Part shown: positions 20,325 to 31,887 of the stretch, piece after piece
Position numbering within the stretch: the stretch's first letter is position 1
How the letters are laid out: each line of letters begins with the position of its first letter
Source: Blepharisma japonicum
Lineage: Eukaryota; Ciliophora; Heterotrichea; Heterotrichida; Blepharismidae
NCBI GenBank assembly: GCA_949751835.1
Contig: CATKHK010000039.1
Location: 310,001 to 374,000, forward strand
Length of the DNA: 64,000 nt
Reading direction: 5' to 3'
Position numbers and translations under genes: made by a program
Notes under the pieces: model-generated
What the model saw: only the letters and a program-made list of their open reading frames with translations
Databases searched by the model: none
What the model was told of the DNA's origin: nothing

Positions 20325-21233
20325 TTACATATTCTTGAACATAAAAAACGGCCCTTGCAAATCTTTGAAAAAATCTGTTGGATGCTTAGTAGGATTACTT
20401 CTATCAGTTCCTTGGTTTCCAGTGTTAAAGCTCTCTTCAGAATCTCCTATTCCGCTTTGTGAATTTCCATCAATTTTGAATCCAACGTTTAAATTAGGTA
20501 TTTTCTTTTCTTTGAACGAAAAATCATGAGTATTATTTGATGCAATACTCAAATCATTTTGATTATTTATTACGAATTTCTTTATACTCGGGGACAATAA
20601 AGCGCTTCCCCACAGTGTTTTCGCTGAACTTTTCTGTGACTTTGATGCTGAGTTGCTATTAAGTTTTTTCATAGTCACTTTTACCTTACTTGCAGCTACA
20701 TCATGCTTTGTCGTTTCCTCTTCTGAAATTTCTTCCAAAATGCTATGAGCGATGTCCATTTCTGTGTCTTTTATATTAAAATCAGCACTTTGGATTGACG
20801 CATTATTCATTGAAGAATGCAAACGAATATTCTGAGGCTCCACTGAAGGAAAATGCACTTCTTTAAGTCGCCGAAAGCAAAGTTCGTCCCCTGAAACTAT
20901 TCCAAGGTCTTTAAGTTGGGCTGTGTGCTCTAAGAGTTCTAAATTTCCTTTGTTGATAGAATAACGGGAAAAATCAATGTCTGGAAATGATTTAGATACT
21001 GTGTCTTTAAGACTGTAAAGAGGCATATGAGATTTGTAATCAACGAAAATTTGAAATGAAGGGTGTTTACAAGTAATTAAGAGCTGCTCTGCAGGCTTTT
21101 CTTTAGGAGTCGGGGAAGGATTAGCTGATTTTTGAGAGGGTTTGGAATTTTTATTGAAAGCAGGTGATGGCAGTTGGATGTAGACTTCTTTGGGTTTATG
21201 AGGTTTGGATTGTTTACCACAACAAGATCCCAT
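20325..21233 (-). CDS. Predicted dually acylated protein, ubiquitin-like segment
   Basis: 302 residues. It begins MGSCCGKQ: Gly2 suits N-myristoylation and Cys4-Cys5 palmitoylation, so it should sit on membranes. Residues ~50-125 (LLITCKHPSFQIFVDYKS through GDELCFRRLKEV) have the strand/helix rhythm and the DLGIVSGDEL ending typical of ubiquitin-like folds. The rest is Ser/Asn-rich and probably disordered. No known family is recognised. Confidence 0.75.
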   Translation of the reverse strand: MGSCCGKQSKPHKPKEVYIQLPSPAFNKNSKPSQKSANPSPTPKEKPAEQLLITCKHPSFQIFVDYKSHMPLYSLKDTVSKSFPDIDFSRYSINKGNLELLEHTAQLKDLGIVSGDELCFRRLKEVHFPSVEPQNIRLHSSMNNASIQSADFNIKDTEMDIAHSILEEISEEETTKHDVAASKVKVTMKKLNSNSASKSQKSSAKTLWGSALLSPSIKKFVINNQNDLSIASNNTHDFSFKEKKIPNLNVGFKIDGNSQSGIGDSEESFNTGNQGTDRSNPTKHPTDFFKDLQGPFFMFKNM

Positions 21234-22924
21234 TTAATTAATGCAAGAACCATTAATAATTAAGAAGTGATTGGCTCATTCTATTAGTGATTTAAGTATA
21301 TTTCATTATAGGAATCTTTATGAAAAATCAATAAATTAATAATTACTTGAATTGGCATAAATGGTAAAAGATTTTATTTTGAAAATTTTTAATTAAATAG
21401 GTAAGCTAATTAATTTAAGCAGACAAAAGATTATTTCTTGAAGTAAAAATAGCAGAATAAATCAATATAGCCTTTAAAAAAGAAGAAATAATACAGCATA
21501 ACATTCTAAACTTAGTAGCAAACAGTTAATATAAAACAATTGTGCTTTAGTTTCAGATTTTTATATTTAAGCTGGATTGTTTGTTATTGAGCATCATAAG
21601 ATAACCCAATATTCGAAGTCCTGAGGATTTTGAATTTAATTATATATCCCCCTTCCTTTTGTGATATCATACGTAAACGATTGAGGCATTGATAACAGTA
21701 AATGGCTTAAGCATTTAGAATTAAGATATTTATTCAAAATGTTCTTATATGAAAAAAATATTTTTAAATAGCTGACAAATAAAACTTGTAAATTAAACCC
21801 ATTAATCTTTGCTCCTGCGGAATCAAAGTTATAGGTAATTAAAATAAAACCAGAAGGCATAGCCATTATCAGACTAAAACCTATGCTAAGTGATTAGAAA
21901 TCCTATTGACAGAGAAGCTATATTTAATGCACCTGAACGAAGAAACATTTCAAAAAACTTAAAAATTCGACCTTAAAAAAAGCATTATCAAAGAGATTTA
22001 TAGGTCTAGACCAATTCTAACGTTAAAGAAATAATGGCGAAGGCTGAGGTTAATGCTTATCAAATTTCTTATCAAGTTTATCTTTAAAAAATTAAATATA
22101 GACTTTTAAAAATAAAAATTATTTATAAAAATAGACTATAATTGATTTAATGCCAATGGCTAGTAGTGATTTAAGCAGAGTTTAGGTTAACGCATAGAAA
22201 ATTTATATAAATTAATTTAAATGTAAAAAATTTCAGCTGTCAAAATAAGAGAAACGAAATTTACCAAGAGCGAGGCACTTTATAAACATAAACACCTATA
22301 TCCTCTTCTTGGCTTCAGCGCAACCTATCAATAAACAAATTTATGGCTTAGCTATAATTTTAATATGGATCCTAATTCTTAACAAGATTTCATTAAAGTT
22401 AACCTAGCAAAAATCGTTGTCAAAGAACTCCATCGAATTATTAACTTTAAAAACTTTTACGGGCGCTTTTTTAGACACACCTAAGGAAGAAGCCACTTTA
22501 CAGACCCTATAATTCTATCCTTAAAACAATTTCTAATGATAGAAATTTGTAAATGTGCTTAACCATATTTATAATACAATTTATAGGCTGAGCATGCTTA
22601 TGTTTAATTTATTTATATTGATTTTTTTCTCTAAATAAGTTCCTTTTAAATTGAAAAGTATTTATATATACTACGGAAACTCTATTTTCTCAATTATTAT
22701 TTATATTTTGGCATGTCTCAATAAAAATATGGAAGTTTTACTTTTAATATTTTTTATTTCTTTATTAGATCTTTCTTATTAATTTTAGCTTCTTCAATTT
22801 TTTCTTTAATAGCTTTTTCTTTGATAAAAAAAATTATATAAAAATAATTCAAATTAAACAATTTCTTTTAATAAATAAATTCTTAAAGTTATTAATTATG
22901 ATAATTAATTACTTTTGATTAATG
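21234..22924. other. Gene-poor 1.7-kb region
   Basis: No convincing gene with TAA/TAG stops and TGA=Trp. A 76-residue minus-strand frame (21636-21866) starting MAMPSGFILITYN and a less AT-rich patch at about 22260-22540 look partly coding but are interrupted by stops in every frame. They may be remnants of decayed genes. No RNA gene or repeat was recognised. Confidence 0.45.
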
Positions 22925-23725
22925 CTAAAGACTTTGAGCATTTGCATTTCTGATCAAATATGGATCTGATTTATAAATAAAAGCAATTCCACAAAAAACA
23001 CAGCAAAATACACAAAAGAACACTAAAAGCAACTTTTTTGATGTCTTAGCCTGCTTACCGCTAAATGATTGATGGGTATCCAATTTTTCATCCATTGTAT
23101 TACATTTTTCCAATATTTTGAAACTCATAGTTTCCATCTCTTTGAATTTGGCATCAAAAGTGTCTATTACAACTAATTCCGAAGCTTTTATTATATTTTG
23201 AGTTTCACCTATGCTGTTTTCCAAGGCTGTTACGTTCCGATTTCAGGCTTCTAAGGTGTTTTCTGAATAAATCAAGCTGATGACATTTGTGCTATCTGAA
23301 ACTTCAACTATATCTTGTTTTATTGTATTAATTGCTTCTTTACCAGAATATGAGAGTGCTTCATAAAGCTCCTTATTGTTGTTTTTCAACTTATCTAGAT
23401 CAACAAGACTAGACTTAGCATTTGTTAAAATATCTAAGCTATCATCAATTTTTTTAATGTATTTCTGAAAGTTTTCACCAATTTCATTCATTCTTTTTCC
23501 ATGTTGTTCTATGAGATCTTTTTTGAATGAGTTTAATTCCTTATCCTTTTTTTTTAAGAAATTTTTGTATGATTCTACAAATCTTGGCTTTGGCTTAGTA
23601 TCAATAACATCTGCAGAAGAAGGAACATTAGACGAGCAGCTACTCTTCTTAAAATAATAATGAGGATTTGAGGAGGATTTCTTTTTAGCGCAAGGATTAT
23701 TTGCTTTAGATTTCAATTCTTCCAT
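22925..23725 (-). CDS. Small coiled-coil protein with C-terminal membrane anchor (array family S, intact copy)
   Basis: 266 residues when TGA at 23243-23245 is read as Trp. It begins MEELKSKANNPCAKKKSSS, followed by a Ser-rich stretch, a long predicted coiled coil (residues ~50-230) and one hydrophobic segment near the end (LLLVFFCVFCCVFCGIAFIY, ~235-254) with a short tail. The layout suggests a tail-anchored or single-span protein. The piece YEALSYSGKEAINTIKQDI resembles YQALLLPGKEAVNKIKPHI of family L, so S and L share a common segment and may share ancestry or a partner. No known family. It is the only S copy with its membrane span in frame. Confidence 0.75.
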
Positions 23726-24051
23726 TTATATTACTTAATCATGAATAATATCAGGAATATTTAGCTCGAAAAGTTTTAAAATATGGGCTGCATAAAACAA
23801 TTTTTTCTTTTAAGAAATATTCAAAAGTTGAGTTTTGTATTATATAAGACAGCTTTCATCTTCATTATATATTAATAAAAATAAATAGTTAAGTTTAAAA
23901 TGAGGATGAATAGATTTATGCAATGCGAAAGGAAAAATATTTAAAAATATAATCTAATGTCTAGGAACTCTAATTTCTATCCCAATGAAACAACATACCT
24001 AAAAAGTAATAATTAAAAATGGCCAGTATTCTAATTTATACTGTTAACTTA

Positions 24052-24267
24052 ACCTTTTTTACTATCCTCTTCTTTCAAGCTCATCGTTAATTTTTTTGAA
24101 GGAGTGCGCTGAAAGCGGCTATTTGATCTAGGACTATACAATAGAAAATTGTCTTTTTCATTATTCATAAGCTTTTCGCTTGCTCTTATTGGTATTGCTG
24201 ATTTTTCACTAGATGTATAGCTTGGAATATGCTTTATCGTAGGGGTTTGTGCATTTCTTTCAAAGTT
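24052..24267 (-). pseudogene. C-terminal fragment of array family L
   Basis: Nearly identical to the 3' end of the gene at 25547-27427: the same pieces IPSYTSSEKSAIP and RFQRTPSKKL are encoded, ending in TAA. Homology stops abruptly at ~24267, where it joins sequence related to the tail of family S. It has no start of its own, so it is a truncated copy left by duplication and deletion. Confidence 0.85.
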
Positions 24268-25207
24268 TTAAGAAAAAAATATATAAAATAATTCAAATTA
24301 AACATTTTCTTTTGATAAATACATTCTTAAAGTTATTAATTATATGATAATTAATTACTTTCGATTAATGCTAACGGCTTTGAGCAATTGCATTTCTGCT
24401 CATTTGTTGTGGTGATTTATAAGTAAAAGCGATCACAAAATAAACCAGCAAAATGCACAGAAGAACTTTAAATAGCAAAGCATGCTGTCTTCTATGTGTT
24501 TGATTATCTCACACATGCATATCCATTTCATTATTTGAATTATAAATTTCAGGTTTTTAAGAACTTAATTTATACAATTTAATTGGAATTTAAATATCTC
24601 ATAAAATTCATCTTTCGATATTAGCTGAGATAGCCTAATCCAAAAGGAAGCTCAGATTATAATCTTTTTGAAATTGTTTTTGTCTGAATTTCATATTTGG
24701 CATCAATAATTTCCTTTTCATTTTCATCCAGTCAGACTTTTATTTCTAATGCATAGGCATCTCAAATGTATTCTAATAAATATCTTCTATATGAGGCTCT
24801 AATCATATTCATATCATCCTTGATTTTATTAATTGCTTCTTGATTAGGATTCAAAAGCGCTTCGCAGAGCTCATTAATGCTGTTTTTGACTTATTTAAGC
24901 TCTGATCAGTCTTTCAAATGTCTTCCATAGCATGCTCCCCAATTTTCTCCTCTCTTTTTGCATGCTTTTCTATTAAATCTTTTTGGTCAGAGTTTAATTC
25001 TTCACTCTTGCTTTCTAATTCCTTTTTATATGATTCTACAAATATTGGTTTTGACTCAATATCAGCGGCGCCTGCATGTGGCATTTAAGAAAAAGGAAAA
25101 TTAAATGAAGAGCCATTCTTCTCAGGGATATAAGAATTTGAGCAGGATTTATTTTTAATGTGTGGATTATTGCTGCTCATATCTGTATTAGGTTTCAATT
25201 TTTCCAT
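24268..25207 (-). pseudogene. Decayed copy of array family S
   Basis: Starts with an ATG at 25205-25207 and reads MEKLKPNTDMSSNNP, clearly related to the intact gene at 22925-23725. It then meets an in-frame TAA after ~40 codons and later shifts frame; the membrane-span segment near 24360-24480 is still recognisable as DNA but not as one frame. Confidence 0.8.
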
Positions 25208-25546
25208 TTATATTGACTTAATGATACATAATTTCAGGAATATTTAACTCAAAAAATCTTTTAACATATAAGTTATTCAAAACAATCATTTTTATTTTAA
25301 GAAATATTCAAATTAGATTTTGTATTAAATAAGACAGCTTTTCATCGTAATTATTTATAATAAAAACAAATAGTTCAGTTAAAATAGGGATTAATAGATT
25401 CATGTAATACGAAAGGAAAAAGATTATAAAATATTAATTTTAATGTCTAGGAACTCTAATTTTCACCTTAATGAAACATCATACCTAAAATGTAATAATT
25501 AAAAAATGGCAAGTATTTAGTTGAAATTCTAATTTATACTGTTAAC
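25208..25546. other. Spacer of the tandem array
   Basis: About 340 non-coding bases. They resemble the spacers at 23726-24050, 28616-28950 and 31888-32220, showing that the duplication units include the intergenic DNA. Confidence 0.7.
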
Positions 25547-27427
25547 TTAACCTTTTTTGTTATCCTCTTCTTTCAAGCTCATCATTAATTTTTTTGAAGG
25601 AGTGCGCTGAAAACGGCTATTTGATCTAGGACTATACAATAGTAAATTGTCTTTTTCATTATTCATAAGCTTTTCGCTTGCTCTTACTGGTATTGCTGAT
25701 TTTTCACTAGATGTATAGCTTGGAATATGCTTTACCGTAGGGGTTTGTGCATTTCTGTCAAAGTTTTGAGAATTCATATCAATACTTTTAATATCACGAG
25801 GAGATAAAAACTTATTAGAGCTCGAATGGATTTTTCGCCTAATTTCCATTTCTAAACGTCTTATATCGTAATCTCCTAGTTTATTACCATGATGGCAATA
25901 AAAGTTACTTTGCAGGCTACCTCTTTCCATATAGTAATTTATATGACAATCAAGACAGTGACTTTTAGAGCATCCTGATAAATGATAAATATTTCCGTGA
26001 TTTGAACTACTGCATTCGCTAGCTGCAATATCTATTTCAAGGCCTATTGAGTTATTAAGCAACGAACTTTTCTCACTAGATGAAGTTAATAAACTATTTG
26101 GAAGCGTCTTGCTCTTTTCCGAAGTATTCAATTTTGCATCACTTTTTATATCTTTTTTTAAGCAAGATGCTTTTTTTGATTCAGTTTGATTAAGAACTGT
26201 TTTATCATCAATTTTGCTGGCTTTTGGCTTGAATTCTTTTTCAATTTCAGTAACTTTTTTTTCCAATTTAGATATTTGAGTTTTGGATATATTTTCTATA
26301 TCTTGATATTTTGTCTCATAACTTGACAGCTTTTTGTTGATTTTTGATATATCTTCAACTAAATTACTAATATCAGTGCAGCTGTTTTTCTTCAATAAAA
26401 AATTATTAAATTCATATTTTATCTTATCTAATTCAGAATCAACTTTCTCAGATAATTTTTTTTCTAATTCATCAACCTTTCGTTTGCAATTTTCATTTAA
26501 ATTTTGAATATTGTTGATACAGCGGGATAAACCACCATTAAAATCTGAAATTTTTGCTTTTATTTCATCAGCTTCTTTTTTATTTTCTGTATTCTTATTG
26601 AGAAACTGCTGTTCTATTTCAGTTAATCTTTTTTCTAGTTTATCAGTTTTTTGTTCAAAACTTCCATTAAAATTTTGAATACAGCTTATACGCTGAGATA
26701 TATCAGCATTAAAATCGGTAAGTTTTTCTTTTATTTCTTTTATTTCATTAATTTCTTTTCCATTTTCTCTAATTTTTGATTCTAAGGTTTTCATTTTTGT
26801 ATCAATAGATTTTTTTAATAAAATTTCTAAGTCTTTAACCATATCGTGACACATTTTTTCAGTTTTTTCAAGGCTTAATTCTAAAAGGATATCAAATCTT
26901 TTGACCATTTGCTTCTCAACAATTGATTCTATATCAACTTCAGCGGATAATTTGCTTAGAATGTTTTGATAATCTGGAATTTTACATATATGAGGCTTGA
27001 TTTTGTTAACAGCTTCTTTTCCAGGAAGTAAAAGTGCTTGATAAAAGGGATCTTTTGTATCTATTTGAATCTTGCATAAATTGTTAAGATTTTTTAACAT
27101 TTTTTGATCCAATTTGATGCCATTACTTATCTGCTTAAGGGGTTCTGGAATTACTTCGTTAATTTTTGAAATCCGACAACCAGCTTTTTCTAAGATTGTA
27201 TTTTTTAGAGATAATAGCTCTTTTTGATGGTTTGCTAAGAACGATTTAACAGACTCTACAGTTTTTGGATCACACACAGCATAAAGATCTAATACTTGAT
27301 GTTTACTTGTTTCAGGAAGCATATGAGAACCAAGATGTGTAAGGCAAATATAAATATTTGATGCGCAATTGCATATGAATACAGGAGCCATTCGGCATCC
27401 TTCTATAGCACACTTCGGCTCAGCCAT
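25547..27427 (-). CDS. Zinc-finger coiled-coil protein (array family L, copy A)
   Basis: 626 residues. It opens MAEPKCAIEGC with a compact cluster C-x4-C-x7-C-x-C-x6-C-x2-H-x3-H (residues 6-35) resembling a B-box-type zinc site. A conserved helical segment YQALLLPGKEAVNKI follows (~130), then ~250 residues of heptad-rich coiled coil (~180-410). A second Cys/His cluster near residue 475 has spacing C-x4-H-x4-H-x3-C-x3-HC-x2-C, then FYCHHG. The tail holds the conserved NAQTPTVKHIPSY and SEKSAIPVR. All of this is kept in the two other intact copies. The order zinc site, coiled coil, second zinc site recalls TRIM-type organisation, but no RING or enzyme domain is visible. Role unknown. Confidence 0.85.
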   Translation of the reverse strand: MAEPKCAIEGCRMAPVFICNCASNIYICLTHLGSHMLPETSKHQVLDLYAVCDPKTVESVKSFLANHQKELLSLKNTILEKAGCRISKINEVIPEPLKQISNGIKLDQKMLKNLNNLCKIQIDTKDPFYQALLLPGKEAVNKIKPHICKIPDYQNILSKLSAEVDIESIVEKQMVKRFDILLELSLEKTEKMCHDMVKDLEILLKKSIDTKMKTLESKIRENGKEINEIKEIKEKLTDFNADISQRISCIQNFNGSFEQKTDKLEKRLTEIEQQFLNKNTENKKEADEIKAKISDFNGGLSRCINNIQNLNENCKRKVDELEKKLSEKVDSELDKIKYEFNNFLLKKNSCTDISNLVEDISKINKKLSSYETKYQDIENISKTQISKLEKKVTEIEKEFKPKASKIDDKTVLNQTESKKASCLKKDIKSDAKLNTSEKSKTLPNSLLTSSSEKSSLLNNSIGLEIDIAASECSSSNHGNIYHLSGCSKSHCLDCHINYYMERGSLQSNFYCHHGNKLGDYDIRRLEMEIRRKIHSSSNKFLSPRDIKSIDMNSQNFDRNAQTPTVKHIPSYTSSEKSAIPVRASEKLMNNEKDNLLLYSPRSNSRFQRTPSKKLMMSLKEEDNKKG

Positions 27428-27587
27428 TATTTAAATAGTTTAAATTTCCGTTAACTAGAATAAAGTAAAAAAGAGGTCTAAATAAAAATTTGATCAACAT
27501 TTATATATTAAAATTGTAGAATCAGGACTTATATTATTTATTTAAATTTTAAAAACTCAAATTTTATATTTATTTATGAATTAATGG

Positions 27588-27960
27588 AAATTTCATTGCC
27601 AAAAGTCTATTAAATTACTTAAATAGTGATTGCATGAATAATAAATTCAGAAGCTGGGCTGACATCAATGCCAATACTGATAAATTCATCTCTTAGATAA
27701 TTCTCAATTTTTTTAACCTTAAATCCGCATTCTGTAAGTAAATTCTGACTTTCTTCTAAAGTTCTAATAGTTCTAGTGTCTTCATTTCATGAACTGCTGT
27801 ATGTAAGTAATATTTTGAGTGTTCCATTTCAAACTTACCTATCCATTTAAACTTGTCTCCGGCTTGTAAAACTTTTCTTGCATTTGAAATGATAGTTTTG
27901 GCATAATTATTGTCCAATTCGCATAAAGAATGCTTAATAATTATACAACCATAGTCTAGG
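27588..27960 (-). pseudogene. Remnant of O-methyltransferase 3' end (array unit 3)
   Basis: About 370 bases closely match the 3' third of the methyltransferase gene at 34383-35408 (regions for EMEDTRTIRTLEE and ASEFIIHAV are readable) but contain single-base shifts, and the match ends near 27960 in the middle of the gene. Confidence 0.85.
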
Positions 27961-27964
27961 TATA

Positions 27965-28615
27965 TTTTATTATAATATTTTTGAAATCATTTCTCTCTGA
28001 TTTTTATCGTTAGCAATAAAAGTGGCAACTACAACTAATTCCATAGCTTTTTATTACATTTTGAGTTTCATCCATGCAGTTTTCAAGGTTTTTAGTTTTG
28101 GATTTAAGGTATTTGCAATCACTTCTATGCAATTTCCTGAGTAAAGCAAGCTGATGACATTTTTGCTATCTAAAACTTCAAAAATTCTGGCTTAATTTTA
28201 TTAATTGCTTCTTTATCAGAATTCCAGATGCTAATAAACCTCATTATTGCTGTTTTTAAAATTTTATTTAGATTAGCAAGATCAGATTTAGCCTTTTATA
28301 AAATACCTAAGCTGTCATCAATTTTCTACAGGTATTTTATAAGGTGTCCCTCAATTTCACCCATTCTTTTTCTATGTTGTTTATAAGATTTTTTTGGCCG
28401 ATTTCTAATATTTCTAAATTTCTTTCTATAAACGTTTGGAGCAATTCTACATTTATGGATTTTGGCTCAGCATAAACGGTTCCTACACATGGCCTTTTCA
28501 GAAAAAGAACTTTAAATGAGCAACCACTCTTCTTGGGAAGATAAGAGTTTGAGGAGGATTTCTTTTAGCTCGAGGGTTATTGGTGATCATATCTATATTA
28601 GGTTTCAATTTGCAT
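27965..28615 (-). pseudogene. Decayed copy of array family S (unit 2)
   Basis: DNA related to the family S genes, with pieces such as the coding for VVATFIANDK-like and LDILTNAK-like segments still recognisable. The start codon region is eroded (CATTTATATTGATTTAAT without the usual MEKLK start in frame) and several stops and shifts break the frame. The membrane-span part is missing. Confidence 0.75.
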
Positions 28616-28952
28616 TTATATTGATTTAATGATGAATAAGATTAGGGATATTTAGCTTGAAGAGTCTTTTAGCATATGAGCTGTTCAAAACAATTATATT
28701 TAAATAAATATTCAAACTAAGAATTTTGTATTAAATAAGACTGTTTTTCATGCTATTATTTATCAATAAAAACGAATAGCTCATTTAAAAAAAAGGATGA
28801 ATAGATTCATGCAATGTGAAAGGAAAAAGACTGTAAAAATATTAATCTGTCCAAGAACTCATATTTCAAACTTAATGAAGCATTCTACCTAAAGAAACCT
28901 AATATTAAAAGATGGCTAGTATATAGTTAAATTTCTATTTTATTTTGCTAAT

Positions 28953-30626
28953 TTAACCTTTTTTCTTTTCTGGTTCATGAAAACTCATAAATTGCTTTTT
29001 TGAAATAGATCTAGGGCTAGTGAATTTTGAATTGCCTTCTGTAAAATACATGCTTTGATCACTTGATCTTATTGGTATTGCTGATTTTTCATTAGATTCA
29101 TAGCGTGGAATATATTTTGTCGTAGGAGTTTGTGCATTTCTATCAAATGTTTGGGGAATCTTCTCAATTCTTTTAGCAAAATTGTCAGCACGAGCAGAAG
29201 AAAGTTTATTTAGGTTCCAATTTTTTTTCCGCTCAAATTCTTCTTCTAGATTTCTTATATCAGATGCTAATAATCTTTTACCATGATGGCAATAAAAGTT
29301 ATTTTGCCAGCGATTTATCGTTCAATAATTTATAAGGCATTCACTACAATGATTTTCGGAACATCCTGATATATGAGAACTAATGTCGTGCTTTGGGTTA
29401 CTGCATTCATTAGCTGCATAATCTACTTCAAGAGCTGCTTCTCCTTTAAGAACCAGGCTTTTTTCAACAGGAGAATTGATTAAAAAATTTGGCTGCGTTT
29501 GACTCTTCATCAAAGGATTTACTTTGAAAATATTACTTTCGTGAGATTCTGTTTTTGATTCTGCTTGGTTTGAAACAGTTTTATCATCAGCTCTTTGGGC
29601 TTTTGGCCTTAATTCTTTTTCAATTTCATTAATTTTTTGGCTCAAAGTTTCATTTTTATTCTTAGATTCAACTATCTCAGATAATTTTTTTTCTATCTCG
29701 TTGATTTTTTGTTTACAATATTCATCCAAGCCTCCAATATTGTCAATAAGAAAAGATAAATCACAATTAAAATTTGAAATATTTGCTTTTATTTCATTAA
29801 TTTCTTTGTTATTTTCTGCATCTTTTTCGAAAATCTGCTTTAATTCTTTTTCGAATTCATCATATTTTTGTTTGCAACATTGATTTGAATTTTGAATATA
29901 TCTTTTGTGCTGAGATATATCACAACTAATATCGGCAAATTTTGTTTTTATTTCGTTAATTTCTCTTATATTTTCTAATTCTAGAGCTTTAATTCTTGCA
30001 TCAGTGGATTTTTTTAACGAAATTTCTAAGTCTTTAACCTTATCGCTACAGATTTTTTCTGTTTTTTCATGGTATTGTTTTAAAAAAATATCAAACTTTT
30101 TGTTTATTTGTTTATCAACAATAGATTCTATATCAACTTCAGTGAATAATTTGCAAAGAATGTCTTGATTATCTGAAATTGTAAATATAAGCGGCTTAAT
30201 TTTGTTAATAGCCGCTTCTCCAGGAAGTAAAAGTGCTTGATAAAAGGGATCGTTTGTATCTTTTTGGATCTTACATAAATTATTAAGATCATTTAGCCAT
30301 TTATTAGCCAGCTTAAAGGAACCACTTAGCTGCTTAAGGTATTTTTGAACCGTTGCATGTATTTTTGAAACTTTATAGGTAGATTTTTCTAAGATCATAT
30401 TTTTTACAGATGATGCTTCTTCTGCGTAGTTCTCTAAGAATTCTCTAACAGATTCTACAGCTTCAAAATTAGGCTTAGTGTCAAGATTTGATATATGATG
30501 TCTACTTGGTTCAAGCATTATATGAGGGCCAAGATGCGTAATACAAATATAAATATTTGATTTGCAATCGCACACGTATGCAGGAGTATCTTGGCACCCT
30601 TCTTTACAACACTTAGGCTCAGCCAT
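28953..30626 (-). CDS. Zinc-finger coiled-coil protein (array family L, copy B)
   Basis: 557 residues with TGA at 29322-29324 read as Trp, just after the second zinc cluster. Start MAEPKCCKEGC with the same C-x4-C-x7-C-x-C-x6-C-x2-H-x3-H spacing as copy A. The conserved FYQALLLPGEAAINKIKP segment, the coiled coil, the second cluster (ECSNPKHDISSHISGCSENH) and the tail NAQTPTTKYIPRYESNEK are all present. Relative to copy A it is shorter by ~70 residues, mainly in the coiled-coil middle. Reading TGA as stop would remove the conserved tail, so this gene is a good internal proof of the code. Confidence 0.85.
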
Positions 30627-30759
30627 TTTTAATATCTCATTCTATAATTTTATGCTAATTTAAGTTTCGGAATATGAAGAACCTGCTAAAATTGTAGAAT
30701 CATGGCTCTTCTATAATTTATTCAAAATTATAATTCTTCAAATTTTATAGAGGCATTTT

Positions 30760-30866
30760 ATTCATTCCAAAACGTCTATTAAATTACTTAAATAGCGAAT
30801 GCATGAATAATAAATTAAGAAGCTGGACTGACTTCCATAGCAATATGAATGAATTCGTCTCTTACA
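30760..30866 (-). pseudogene. Remnant of O-methyltransferase 3' end (array unit 2)
   Basis: About 100 bases match the last codons and trailer of the methyltransferase at 34383-35408. The match breaks off at ~30866, exactly where the hairpin at 30870-30910 begins. Confidence 0.8.
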
Positions 30867-30869
30867 TCT

Positions 30870-30910
30870 CATCCTTGATCGAACCGCAATCCATTGCCCG
30901 ATCAAGGATG
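30870..30910. repeat. GC-rich perfect hairpin (12-bp stem, 17-nt loop)
   Basis: CATCCTTGATCG (30870-30881) is the exact reverse complement of CGATCAAGGATG (30899-30910). It stands out from the AT-rich surroundings and sits at the broken end of the methyltransferase remnant. Confidence 0.9.
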
Positions 30911-31296
30911 GAGTTTTTTATATATAGTTTAATTTTAATTAAGTTAAAAAATCTAAGAAACAAATATTATATAAAAATAATTCAAATTAAACGATTTCTT
31001 TTGGTAAATAAGTTCTTAAACTTATTAATTATGATAATTAATTACTTCTGATTAATGCTAATAGCTTTTAGCAATTGCATTTCAGCTCAAATGTGATGGT
31101 AATTTATAATAAAAGCAACTACAAAAAAAAATACAGCAAAATACTCAAAAGAATACTAAAAACAACTTTCTTAGTATCTTAGCCTGCTTACTGCTAAATA
31201 ATTGAGAATCTTTTATATGAGTATTCAATTTCCATTAATTTCATTAGAGAAATTTTGCATCATACTATAAAAAATCATTTTGTTATCCATTGTTTG

Positions 31297-31887
31297 CTAG
31301 TTCCTGATCTGATAATATTTTGAAAAACATAGCTGTTTGACTTTTATATTTGGCAGAACATTTTCAATTACAGTTAATTCCACAGCTTTTATTATATTTT
31401 GAGTTTCATTCATGCAGTTTTCCAAGGTATTTAGCCTTGGATTTAAGGCATTGCAATCGATTCTATGTCATTTCCTGAATAATAAAGAAAGCTGATTGTC
31501 TTTTTGCGTTGCAAAGCTCATTATTGTTGTTTTCAACTTATTTATATCAGTAAGATCATATTTAGCCTTTTCTAAAATTCCTAAGCTGTCAATTTTTTTT
31601 AGGGATTTACTATGTTTTGCCTCAATTTTACTAATTATTTCTCTAGTTTGCTCTATGAGATCTTTTTTGGTAGATTCTAATTCTTCTTTATTATCTTCTA
31701 TGGACTTTTTGAGCGATTCTACATTTTTTGAATTTGGCTCAGCATAAATGGCACCTGCATATGGCCTTTCAGAAAAAAGAACATTAAATGAGCAGCTACT
31801 CTTCTTATGATGAGAATTTGAGGAGTATTTCTTTTTAGCTTGAGGATTATTGCTGATCATATCTGCATTAGGTTTCAATTTTTCCAT
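31297..31887 (-). pseudogene. Truncated copy of array family S (unit 1)
   Basis: Open for 196 codons (TGA at 31468-31470 read as Trp) from MEKLKPNADMISNNPQ to a TAG at 31297-31299. The coiled-coil part is related to the intact gene at 22925-23725, but the frame ends before the membrane span. DNA matching the span lies downstream (~31060-31160), out of frame. It may still make a soluble protein, so pseudogene is an inference. Confidence 0.65.

Noticed and set aside
22143-22640. A frame that looks coding if TAA and TAG were read as Gln (as in many other ciliates)
   Set aside because: All solid genes here stop at TAA or TAG. The number of TAA/TAG in this stretch is about what AT-rich non-coding DNA would give, and another frame looks equally protein-like. 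I leave it as possible gene remnant.
30868-30912. The two hairpins as bacterial-type terminators
   Set aside because: The genome is eukaryotic and the stems are not followed by a consistent T tract placed after a gene stop.
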